A stretch of DNA of 8,208 bases. It comes from Anaerolineales bacterium (GTDB lineage Bacteria > Chloroflexota > Anaerolineae > Anaerolineales > DRMV01). Shown in pieces: positions 1 to 4,928 of the stretch. The position numbers and the translations under genes are program-made. Location of the stretch: positions 1-8,208 of the forward strand of contig JALUBW010000221.1 of the NCBI GenBank assembly GCA_027044735.1. The letters are read 5' to 3'. The notes under the pieces were generated by a model that worked only from the letters and a program-made list of their open reading frames with translations, did no database searches and had not been told where the DNA came from. Each line of letters starts with the position of its first letter. Positions within the stretch are counted from its first letter, which is position 1.

Positions 1-192
1 GCCGAAACCACCTCGCTCGGCGCTTCCTACGCCGCCGGTTTGGCCGTGGGCTTCTGGGATAGCCTGGACGACCTGCGCGCCAACTGGCAGATTGACCGCA
101 CTTGGGAGCCCAAGATGAGCGCCGAAGAGCGCGCCCGCCTGTTCAAGGGCTGGCTCAAGGCCGTGGAACGCACCTTCAACTGGGTTGAGTAA
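1..192 (+). CDS. glpK: Glycerol kinase, C-terminal fragment (5' end outside window)
   Basis: The first 63 codons, read in frame 1 to the TAA at 190-192, encode the end of a FGGY-family glycerol kinase, which phosphorylates glycerol with ATP to sn-glycerol 3-phosphate in the cytoplasm. The visible block [18 protein letters not shown] matches the family's C-terminal signature ([22 protein letters not shown]). It is followed by the usual DLDEL-like stretch (SLDDLRANW), an R-T-W-E-P-K-M segment and the closing [14 protein letters not shown], which corresponds to GWKKAVKR...W in known GlpK. The fragment ends where the family normally ends, so the C-terminus looks intact. The catalytic domain lies upstream of the window. 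Its product is the substrate of the GlpA-type dehydrogenase at 651-1823, so the two genes form a glycerol pathway even though a repeat island separates them. Confidence 0.93.
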   Translation, partial: AETTSLGASYAAGLAVGFWDSLDDLRANWQIDRTWEPKMSAEERARLFKGWLKAVERTFNWVE

Positions 193-328
193 CGCATTCC
201 CGACCGCAGATTGCCGCAGAGCCGAAGGGAAGCCTTCACAGGTGATTTGGAAACCACAGAATACACAGAATTTTACGGAGAACACAGAAATTTTGTAATT
301 ACCTCCCCAGGAGCGCCGCAGTGGCTTT

Positions 329-434
329 TCGCCCTCACCTTACCCCCGCTGCGCGCCCCCTCTCCTCTCCCATTGGGAGAGGAGAGGGGGCTGAGCCGCC
401 GCGAAGCAAGGCTCTGGGGGAGTGGTGAGGGCGA
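329..434. repeat. MITE-like palindromic element with terminal inverted repeats
   Basis: The ends are inverted repeats. The 11 bp at 329-339 (TCGCCCTCACC) are the exact reverse complement of 424-434 (GGTGAGGGCGA), and the match extends to about 16 of 19 bases when 340-347 and 416-423 are included. A perfect 16-bp stem with a 3-nt loop (ATT) lies inside, with arms 356-371 and 375-390. No transposase gene is present and no clear target-site duplication flanks it. The form is that of a non-autonomous, MITE- or REP-like element. CCCTCACC...CCTCTCCC...GGGAGAGG...GGTGAGGG elements are common in environmental bacterial genomes, from general knowledge; I could not match this one to a named family. Confidence 0.65.
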
Positions 435-636
435 GCAAGGTGTAGCGTTGTTTCATGGCATGGCAGAGTTATTGAATATTGCTTGTCAACCTCGTTTTCG
501 GCGCAGGGTAGGTAGTTACGAAATTTTTCTCTTTGCGTTCCACTTCTGTGTTCTCTGTGGCTCCTCTGTGTGCTCTGTGTTCCTCTCCTCAATCTGCGGT
601 TTATCCCCCGCTCTGCGGCATCTGCGGTTGACTTTA

Positions 637-641
637 CGGAG
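637..641 (+). promoter_or_regulatory. Ribosome binding site deciding the glpA start
   Basis: CGGAG lies 9 nt before the ATG at 651. The reading frame stays open upstream to 570 and beyond into the repeat island. This site, and the fact that family similarity begins at MQKFHVVIIGGG, argue for 651 and against the longer frame. Confidence 0.5.
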
Positions 642-650
642 CGCGGCCTT

Positions 651-1823
651 ATGCAAAAATTTCATGTGGTCATCATCGGCGGTGGGGCGACGGGCGCGGC
701 GCTGGCGCACGACCTGAGCCTGCGCGGCTTGCGCGTCACTGTTGTGGAGCGTGGCGAGGTCACTTCCGGCACCACCGGCAGGCATCACGGCCTGCTCCAC
801 AGCGGCGCACGCTACGCGGTCAAGGATCAGGAATCCGCCAAAGAGTGCATTCAGGAAAACATGATCCTGCGCAAAATCGCGCCCGGCTCCTTTGAACTCA
901 ACAACGGCTTGTTCGTCGCCATCACCGACGAAGATATGGCCTACCGCCCGGCTTTTCTGGAAGGGCTGGAAACCTGCGGCATCCCCTACAAGGAAATCAG
1001 CCCGCAGGAAGCCCTGCGCCGCGAGCCCAACCTCAACCCCGCAGTCAAGGCCGCGGTGGAAGTGCCCGACGGGACGATGGACGCGATGCGCCTGCCGCTG
1101 CGGTTCTTCGCCACCGCGCAGAGCAACGGCGCGGTCATCGAGACCTACACCGAGGTGGAAGAACTCCTCATGCAGGGCAAAACCGTGACCGGCGTGCGCG
1201 TGCGCGACCATGTGACCGAAAAGACCTACACCATCGGCGCGGACATCGTGGTCAACGCCGCTGGCGCGTGGTCGGGCAAAATTGCGGCCATGGCGGGCGT
1301 GCACGTTCCCCTGCAGCCTTCCCCGGGCGTGCTGGTGGCGGTGTACGGCCGCTGGAACAACATGGTGCTCAACCGAATGCACCGCTCGGGCGACGGCGAC
1401 ATCATCGTGCCCCAGCGCACCCTTTCGGTCATTGGCACCAGTTCGTGGGTGGTGGAAGACCCCGACCGCCTGGAAATGAAGAAAGAGCATATTCAATTGA
1501 TGTATGAATATGGGGCAATGTTAGTGCCGGCTATCAAAGGCGCGAAAATGCGAGCGGCGTGGGCTGCGGCGAGGCCGCTCATCGGCTCGGGCGGCGCGCA
1601 GACCGGCCGCGAACTCAGCCGCACGTTCAAGTGCTTTGACCACGCCGAGCGCGATGGCGTGGAGGGCTTTGTCACCATCGCTGGCGGCAAGGCCACCACC
1701 GCGCGCGGCATGGCCGAGGTCACTGCCGACGTGGTGGCGCGCAAACTCGGCATAGACGCCCCCTGCCGCACCCGCGAGGTCGTTTTGCTCCCGCACACTG
1801 CTTACTACCGGCGGAGGTGGTGA
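651..1823 (+). CDS. glpA: GlpA-type FAD-dependent glycerol-3-phosphate dehydrogenase, short form
   Basis: This 390-residue DAO-fold flavoprotein is predicted to oxidise G3P to DHAP and reduce FAD. The Rossmann motif GGGATG is at residues 10-15, the ribose-binding VVER is near 31-34, and the hallmark GTTGRHHGLLHSGARY near 41-56 is nearly identical to the GATGRNHGLLHSGARY of enterobacterial GlpA. Other GlpA blocks follow: VPDGTMDAMRL, GVRVRDH, VVNAAGAWSG, DIIVPQRTLSVIGTSS, AARPLIGSGG, FDHAERDGVEGFVTIAGGK. E. coli GlpA is about 540 residues. This protein stops at about the position where the C-terminal BFD-like iron-sulfur domain begins, so it is a catalytic-domain-only form. GlpB and GlpC do not follow. 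An SdhB-like gene starts one base after the stop. I infer that the flavin passes electrons to that subunit. GlpA is preferred over GlpD because of the sequence blocks named above. Confidence 0.9.
   Translation: MQKFHVVIIGGGATGAALAHDLSLRGLRVTVVERGEVTSGTTGRHHGLLHSGARYAVKDQESAKECIQENMILRKIAPGSFELNNGLFVAITDEDMAYRPAFLEGLETCGIPYKEISPQEALRREPNLNPAVKAAVEVPDGTMDAMRLPLRFFATAQSNGAVIETYTEVEELLMQGKTVTGVRVRDHVTEKTYTIGADIVVNAAGAWSGKIAAMAGVHVPLQPSPGVLVAVYGRWNNMVLNRMHRSGDGDIIVPQRTLSVIGTSSWVVEDPDRLEMKKEHIQLMYEYGAMLVPAIKGAKMRAAWAAARPLIGSGGAQTGRELSRTFKCFDHAERDGVEGFVTIAGGKATTARGMAEVTADVVARKLGIDAPCRTREVVLLPHTAYYRRRW
1813..1818 (+). promoter_or_regulatory. Strong Shine-Dalgarno site for the SdhB-like gene, inside the glpA 3' end
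   Basis: GGAGGT sits 6 nt before the ATG at 1825 and lies within the last codons of glpA (the ...YYRRRW end). The tight 1-base gap between genes with a near-perfect site suggests coupled, near-stoichiometric translation of the flavoprotein and the iron-sulfur protein. Confidence 0.75.
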
Positions 1824-1824
1824 A

Positions 1825-2520
1825 ATGGCCACGGTGACTTTCAAAATCTACCGCTACAAGCCCGGCGCCATTGACCCACCCCGTTACGACACCTTCCGCG
1901 TGGAAGTGGAAGACCACACCACCGTGCTGGATGTGCTGGAAACCCTGCGCTTGGACGACCCCACCCTGACCTACCGCCATTCCTGCCACCACGGTTCCTG
2001 CGGCACGTGCGGCATGTTGGTCAACGGCAAGGAAGTGCTGGCCTGCGTGACCAACGTCTTGGCGCTGAAATCCGAGGTGGTGGTGATTGAGCCGCTCCGC
2101 AACGCGCCGGTGGTGAGCGACCTTGTGGTGGATATGACGCCGTTCTTTGAGAAGTATGCGCCGGTGGAAATGCCCTACGTCCGCCACAGCGAGTATCTGC
2201 CCGAGGCCGAGCCGCCGGAGGATGTGGGCGAGTACGTGCGCTTTGAAAGTTGTTTGGAATGCGGGCTGTGCCTTTCGGCCTGCCCCGTGGTGGCGACCGA
2301 CCCCGATTACCTTGGCCCGGCGGCGTTAGCGGCTGCGGCGCGGGTGGTGCAGGAGCCGCGCGGCCACGACCTGCCCGCCATCTTCCAAATGGTGGACAAC
2401 GACGAGGGCTGCTGGCGCTGCCACGCGGCGATGGAATGCTCGGCCGCCTGCCCCAACGGCGTGGACCCGGGCGGGCTTATCATGTTTTTGCGGAAGACGC
2501 TGTTGACGCAGAGAGAGTGA
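1825..2520 (+). CDS. Succinate dehydrogenase/fumarate reductase-type iron-sulfur subunit (SdhB-like)
   Basis: This 231-residue protein has the length and cluster layout of SdhB/FrdB. The N-terminal 2Fe-2S domain has C54, C59, C62 and C74 (CHHGSCGTC, then C74), at almost the same positions as in E. coli SdhB. The typical DLVVDMTPFFEKY linker follows at 99-111. The C-terminal domain has CLECGLCLSACPV (C143, C146, C149, C153) and CHAAMECSAACPNGVDP (C199, C205, C209). By family analogy C143, C146, C149 and C209 hold a 4Fe-4S cluster and C153, C199 and C205 a 3Fe-4S cluster. It should carry electrons from a flavoprotein to a quinone site in the membrane. No SdhA gene is adjacent; the partner flavoprotein by position is GlpA. 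One extra cysteine, C196, lies just before the third motif. The last codons (TLLTQRE and the stop) read into the CGCAGAG repeat of island 2, so the repeat supplies the stop codon. Confidence 0.9.
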   Translation: MATVTFKIYRYKPGAIDPPRYDTFRVEVEDHTTVLDVLETLRLDDPTLTYRHSCHHGSCGTCGMLVNGKEVLACVTNVLALKSEVVVIEPLRNAPVVSDLVVDMTPFFEKYAPVEMPYVRHSEYLPEAEPPEDVGEYVRFESCLECGLCLSACPVVATDPDYLGPAALAAAARVVQEPRGHDLPAIFQMVDNDEGCWRCHAAMECSAACPNGVDPGGLIMFLRKTLLTQRE

Positions 2521-3047
2521 CGCAAAAGCGCAGAGAAGTTCGCCAAGGTCGCCAAGAAACGCAAAGGACGCCAAGGAAGTAACGCAGAGACGCAGAGAGA
2601 GTGACGCAAAGGCGCAGAGAAGTTCGCTAAGAGGAGTTCGCCAAGGACGCCAAGGGACGCAAAGGACGCCAAGGAAGTAACGCAGAGACGCAGAGAGAGT
2701 GACGCAAAGGCGCAGAGAAGTTCGCTAAGAGGAGTTCGCCAAGGACGCCAAGGGAAAAATTTTTTCTGTGTTTTCTGTGGTGCTTCTGTGCTTTCTGTGT
2801 TTTTCTTCAATCGGTGCCAATCTGCGTAATCGGTGGATGGTAACGCAGAGGCGCAGAGATAACGCTAAGGGCGCAAAGAAAGCAGAGACGCAAAGACTTA
2901 ACGCCAAGGACGCCAAGAAGCGCAAAGAGCGCCAAGATTAACGCAGAGACGCAGAGAAATACAAAGGCGCAAAGAAAAAATTCTGTGTTCTCTGTAAGTT
3001 TCTGTGTCCTCTGTGGTTTTTTTGCTCCAATCTGCTCAATCTGCGGT
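2505..3047. repeat. Repeat island 2: two tandem repeat units between sdhB-like and sdhC-like genes
   Basis: Apart from the last codons of the SdhB-like gene (to 2520), this is about 530 bp of non-coding, short degenerate repeats. Unit A (about 2505-2841) has many ACGCAGAG, ACGCAAAG, CGCCAAGG copies, then an A/T centre (about 2755-2766), then TTCTGTG/TTTTCTGTGG copies, then CAATCTGCGTAATCGGTGG (2819-2837). Unit B (about 2842-3047) repeats the plan: CGCAGAG/CGCCAAG copies, A/T centre near 2975-2981, TTCTGTGTTCTCTGTG copies and a CTCAATCTGCGGTT end (3036-3049). The left arm is read in one direction and the right arm in the complementary direction, so each unit is a loose inverted repeat. No start codon with a ribosome site and family-like product is present in any frame. 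Confidence 0.85.
2559..2755. repeat. 98-bp tandem duplication within island 2
   Basis: Positions 2559-2657 and 2657-2755 are identical over 99 bases, that is two copies with a 98-bp period. A third, diverged copy precedes them at about 2504-2580: its GACGCAGAGAGAGTGACGC start matches exactly and later positions differ. The perfect identity of the two complete copies points to a recent duplication, or to an assembly effect. Confidence 0.9.
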
Positions 3048-3052
3048 TCTTT

Positions 3053-3057
3053 GGAGG
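3053..3057 (+). promoter_or_regulatory. Ribosome binding site of the SdhC-like gene
   Basis: GGAGG lies 7 nt before the ATG at 3065, directly after the CTCAATCTGCGGTT end of repeat island 2. The gene therefore has its own initiation signal although it is about 540 bp from the previous stop codon. Confidence 0.75.
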
Positions 3058-3064
3058 ATAGTTC

Positions 3065-3466
3065 ATGGATTCCGAAACGTACCAACGCCCTGAGCCGCGC
3101 GAGCCGACCCGCCGCGTGTGGGCGTGGTTCCGCCTGCGGGGGCGCGGCGCGGGCGGCTGGGCTTTTGTGCTCCATCGGCTCACCGGCATTGTGCTGGTGT
3201 TCTACCTGTTCCTCCACTTCTACTTCCTGAGTTACCTTGCCCGCGGCCCGGAAGCCTACGCGGCGATGCTCGCGGCCATGAAAAGCCCGTGGGTGACCGC
3301 TCTGGAAGTAGGGCTGATCGCCACGGTGCTCTTCCACGCCCTGAACGGCCTGCGGTTAGTGCTGATGGGCTTCAACATTGGCGTGCCGCGCCACAAGGCC
3401 ATGTTCTGGGGCGCGGTGGGCGTGGCCGCGCTCGGCACCGTGCTGGCCGCGGCGTTGATGTTCTGA
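3065..3466 (+). CDS. SdhC-like cytochrome b membrane anchor subunit
   Basis: This is a 133-residue protein with three predicted membrane helices at roughly 34-56, 77-101 and 112-132. It has the Sdh_cyt features: the WAFVLHRLTGIVL segment (H37, R38, G41) before helix 1, equivalent to the HRxSG quinone-site motif, and FHALNGLRLVL (H91, N94, G95, R97) in helix 2, where the haem b ligand of SdhC lies. A second histidine in helix 1 (H51) could bind haem if the complex has two haems. The cytoplasmic N-terminus is rich in charged residues and proline (RPEPREPTRR). It would anchor the SdhB-like subunit and take part in quinone reduction. The gene is flanked on both sides by repeat islands, but the next gene encodes the matching SdhD-like partner. 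The subunit call is by family resemblance; C versus D labels are tentative. Confidence 0.85.
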   Translation: MDSETYQRPEPREPTRRVWAWFRLRGRGAGGWAFVLHRLTGIVLVFYLFLHFYFLSYLARGPEAYAAMLAAMKSPWVTALEVGLIATVLFHALNGLRLVLMGFNIGVPRHKAMFWGAVGVAALGTVLAAALMF

Positions 3467-3470
3467 GGTT

Positions 3471-3680
3471 AACGCCAAGATAACGCCAAGGGCGCAAAGT
3501 AGCGCCAAGGACGCCAAGATTAACGCCAAGGGCGCCAAGAAGTGCAAAGGGCGCCAAGATTAACGCAAAGGGCGCAGAGTAGGGGCGAGGCGTCGCCTCG
3601 CCCAAAGACGCAGAGAAAAAATCTGTGTTTTCTGTGGCGTTTCTGTGTCTTCTGTGGTTTTTCTGCTCAATCTATGGTTG
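3471..3680. repeat. Repeat island 3 between sdhC-like and sdhD-like genes
   Basis: Starting about 5 bp after the sdhC-like stop there are many AACGCCAAG, GCGCAAAG, CGCCAAGG and CGCAGAG copies. These are followed by an A-rich centre (about 3616-3623), TCTGTGTTTTCTGTGG and TTCTGTGTCTTCTGTGG copies, and CTCAATCTATGGTT (3666-3679), a variant of the island end sequence. A 21-bp hairpin is inserted at 3583-3603. The left-arm / A-rich centre / right-arm plan is the same as in island 2. No gene is apparent; the next gene's ribosome site follows at 3692-3697. Confidence 0.82.
3583..3603. repeat. Short perfect hairpin inside island 3
   Basis: GGGCGAGGC (3583-3591), loop GTC, GCCTCGCCC (3595-3603): a 9-bp perfect stem. 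It interrupts the CGCAGAG array, so it may be a separate small REP-like insertion. No U-tract follows (the next bases are AAAGACGC), so it is not an intrinsic terminator on this strand. Confidence 0.7.
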
Positions 3681-3702
3681 CTCATGTTGAGAGGAGGCGC
3701 TG

Positions 3703-4035
3703 ATGTTGCGGCGTTGGACTTCGTGGGTATGGCAGGCTGTGAGCGGGCTGGTGTTGCTCGTGGTGCTCGGCGTGCATTTGGTGGTCAACCACTTTGCCGC
3801 CGGCGGCTTGCTCACCTACCAGCAGGTGGTGGCCTACCTTTCCAACCCTTGGGTGCTGGGGCTGGAAACTGTCTTTCTGGTGACGGTGGTCTTTCACGCC
3901 TTGGCCGGGGTGCGGGCGATGGTGCTTGACCTCGGCGTTGCCGGGAAGGCGGCGCGGCGGCTCACTGTGGCGCTTGTGCTCTTGGGCGTCCTGATGGTGG
4001 CCTACGGCCTGTGGCTGTTTGCCCAAATCGTGTAG
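3703..4035 (+). CDS. SdhD-like cytochrome b membrane anchor subunit
   Basis: This is a 110-residue protein with three predicted membrane helices at roughly 10-30, 52-75 and 86-107. The start is chosen from AGGAGG at 3692-3697, five bases before the ATG. The N-terminal WVWQAVSGLVLL segment (W8, Q11, S14, G15), the LGVHLVVNHF block (H25, N29, H30) and FHALAGVRAMVLDLG (H65, G69, R71, D76) match the Sdh_cyt / SdhD pattern. H65 is the likely haem ligand, paired with H91 of the SdhC-like subunit. Both anchors carry the same FHAL-x-G-x-R core, as expected for related C and D subunits. Together with the SdhB-like protein it completes a B-C-D module with no SdhA. A stop codon 15 bases before the next gene keeps it in the downstream run. 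Confidence 0.82.
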   Translation: MLRRWTSWVWQAVSGLVLLVVLGVHLVVNHFAAGGLLTYQQVVAYLSNPWVLGLETVFLVTVVFHALAGVRAMVLDLGVAGKAARRLTVALVLLGVLMVAYGLWLFAQIV

Positions 4036-4040
4036 CAAAA

Positions 4041-4045
4041 GGAGG
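4041..4045 (+). promoter_or_regulatory. Ribosome binding site supporting a TTG start
   Basis: AAAAGGAGG ending at 4045 lies 5 nt before the TTG at 4051. There is no ATG near the beginning of this frame, so this strong site is the main reason to accept the TTG start and the small gene. Confidence 0.7.
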
Positions 4046-4050
4046 TTCTT

Positions 4051-4296
4051 TTGCCCCCAAAAAGCAATGCTGAAAAAGAAAACCCGCCCGCGGCGCGCTC
4101 GCCTTGGCTGAGCAAACGCACCGCCGCGCTGGTGATGCTTTTGCTGAGCGCAGGTGTCTTCGCCCTCGTGTGGCTTTCCGCACCGGAAGGTGCAGCGTGG
4201 CGCACCACCTTGAAAGTCGCGGTCGTGATGACCCTTGCCATGTGGCTGATTTTCGCCTTTGTCTTCACCCTGAACCGGTGGCTGCGCTCACGATGA
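4051..4296 (+). CDS. Small two-helix membrane protein of unknown function
   Basis: This is an 81-residue protein with a TTG start. A polar, proline-containing N-terminus (residues 1-24, MPPKSNAEKENPPAARSPWL...) is followed by two hydrophobic segments at about 25-43 (TAALVMLLLSAGVFALVWL) and 54-75 (LKVAVVMTLAMWLIFAFVF), and a basic end RWLRSR. I do not recognise a family. It lies 15 bp after the SdhD-like gene and its stop codon overlaps the next start by four bases (ATGA). It may be an accessory subunit or assembly factor of the membrane complex, or unrelated to it. The strong ribosome site, tight spacing on both sides and clean two-helix profile support a real gene. Confidence 0.7.
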   Translation: MPPKSNAEKENPPAARSPWLSKRTAALVMLLLSAGVFALVWLSAPEGAAWRTTLKVAVVMTLAMWLIFAFVFTLNRWLRSR

Positions 4297-4928
4297 ACCG
4301 AGAAGCCTTTCCCCTGCAACTCCGTGCCGAGTGGGCTGCCTTCGCGGCGAGCCGCGGGCTCGGCGTGTGGGAAGCATGGTACGCACCTTATGACAAAAGC
4401 GTTTATAATTTCGTGCTGGAACGCCTTGCGCCGGACGATGTGGTGCTGGACATCGGTGCGGGCGATTTCCGCTTTGCGTTGGCCGCCGCGGCGCGGGCGC
4501 GTAAGGTCTACGCGGTGGAAGTTCACCCCCATCTGGTGGCAGACTTCTTGAGCCGTGCCGGCGAGCGCCTGCCTCCCAACTTGCTCGTTGTGTGCGCCAA
4601 CGCGCTGGATTTACCCATTCCCTCCGATGTGACCACCGGCGTGCTGCTGGTGCGCCACACGGTGCATTTTCACGATTTCTTTGAAAGACTGCGCGCGGCT
4701 GGCGCCCGCCGTCTCTTCACCAATGCCCGCTGGCATTTGGCCGTGGAAGAAGTGGATCTGCAGGCGCCAAGGGTGTGTTTTGATTCTGCCCCACCGGGAT
4801 GGTACGCGTGCGCGTGCGGCGCGGTGGGGTTCAAGGAGCCGGGATCCCCCGACTTTGAAATTGCCGACGAAATTCACGAAGTGGTGCAGTGCCCGCACTG
4901 CCGCGTGCAAAAGGAGCAAACGGTATGA
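4293..4928 (+). CDS. SAM-dependent methyltransferase (Rossmann type) with C-terminal cysteine motif
   Basis: This is a 211-residue protein. The SAM-binding motif I VVLDIGAGDFRFALA is at about 50-64, the acidic residue ending strand 2 is E76 (VYAVEVHP), and a motif resembling N-A-L-D-L-P-I-P follows in the middle of the domain. The C-terminus has ACACG (C173, C175) and CPHC (C200, C203), a possible zinc site of the form C-x-C...C-x2-C. The start at 4293 gives an ATGA overlap with the preceding gene and agrees with the beginning of the fold. An open frame continues further upstream but is out of frame with the small membrane gene and lacks family character. The substrate is unknown. Class I methyltransferase is secure from motif I; a specific role in glycerol metabolism is not shown. 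The operon position suggests co-expression with both the G3P module and the DhaM/PTS module. Confidence 0.75.
   Translation: MNREAFPLQLRAEWAAFAASRGLGVWEAWYAPYDKSVYNFVLERLAPDDVVLDIGAGDFRFALAAAARARKVYAVEVHPHLVADFLSRAGERLPPNLLVVCANALDLPIPSDVTTGVLLVRHTVHFHDFFERLRAAGARRLFTNARWHLAVEEVDLQAPRVCFDSAPPGWYACACGAVGFKEPGSPDFEIADEIHEVVQCPHCRVQKEQTV

Larger units (their letters stand above)
193..650. repeat. Repeat island 1: nested imperfect palindrome between glpK and glpA
   Basis: This 458-bp gap holds no credible gene. It is built as a nested inverted structure. The outer arms are 202-222 and 610-630, reverse complements apart from one missing base and one end mismatch. Inside them are ACACAGAA-type repeats (about 253-290) facing CTGTGTTC/CTCTGTGG-type repeats (about 548-585). 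Next come 288-304 and 510-526, which match at 15 of 17 positions as reverse complements. The centre carries a MITE-like hairpin element at 329-434. The right edge contains AATCTGCGGTT (590-600) and ATCTGCGGTT (620-629), the sequence that also closes the other two islands. I see no reliable promoter or U-tract terminator. Confidence 0.8.

Noticed and set aside
356..390. Intrinsic terminator after glpK
   Set aside because: The 16-bp stem is strong but no T-tract follows it on the + strand, and it is the core of a larger inverted-repeat element.
460..500. AT-rich stretch as a promoter for glpA
   Set aside because: TTATTGAATATTGCTTGTC is suggestive, but I could not find a convincing pair of -35 and -10 boxes, so no promoter is called.
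570..650. Upstream extension of glpA to a start at 570
   Set aside because: Those residues are translated from the repeat island; the GlpA family similarity and a ribosome site both place the start at 651.
211..717. Long + strand open frame across island 1 and the glpA start
   Set aside because: The translation is low-complexity repeat sequence followed by an out-of-frame shadow of glpA, with no family resemblance.
516..1496. Long minus-strand open frame opposite glpA
   Set aside because: It is rich in His, Ala, Gly and Val, as antisense frames of GC-rich genes are, and the opposite strand encodes a clear GlpA.
2307..2925. Minus-strand open frames through repeat island 2 (Ser/Leu/Ala-rich proteins)
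   Set aside because: The repeated LRLCV / FASLA / LCAFASLSL pattern is translated short repeat, not a protein family.
2521..3060. CRISPR array
   Set aside because: The repeated units are only 7-10 bases, degenerate and contiguous, with no constant-length unique spacers and no cas genes.
651..4035. Ordinary succinate dehydrogenase operon
   Set aside because: The flavoprotein gene is clearly GlpA-like (GTTGRHHGLLHSGARY and other G3P dehydrogenase blocks), not SdhA, and no SdhA-type sequence is in the window.
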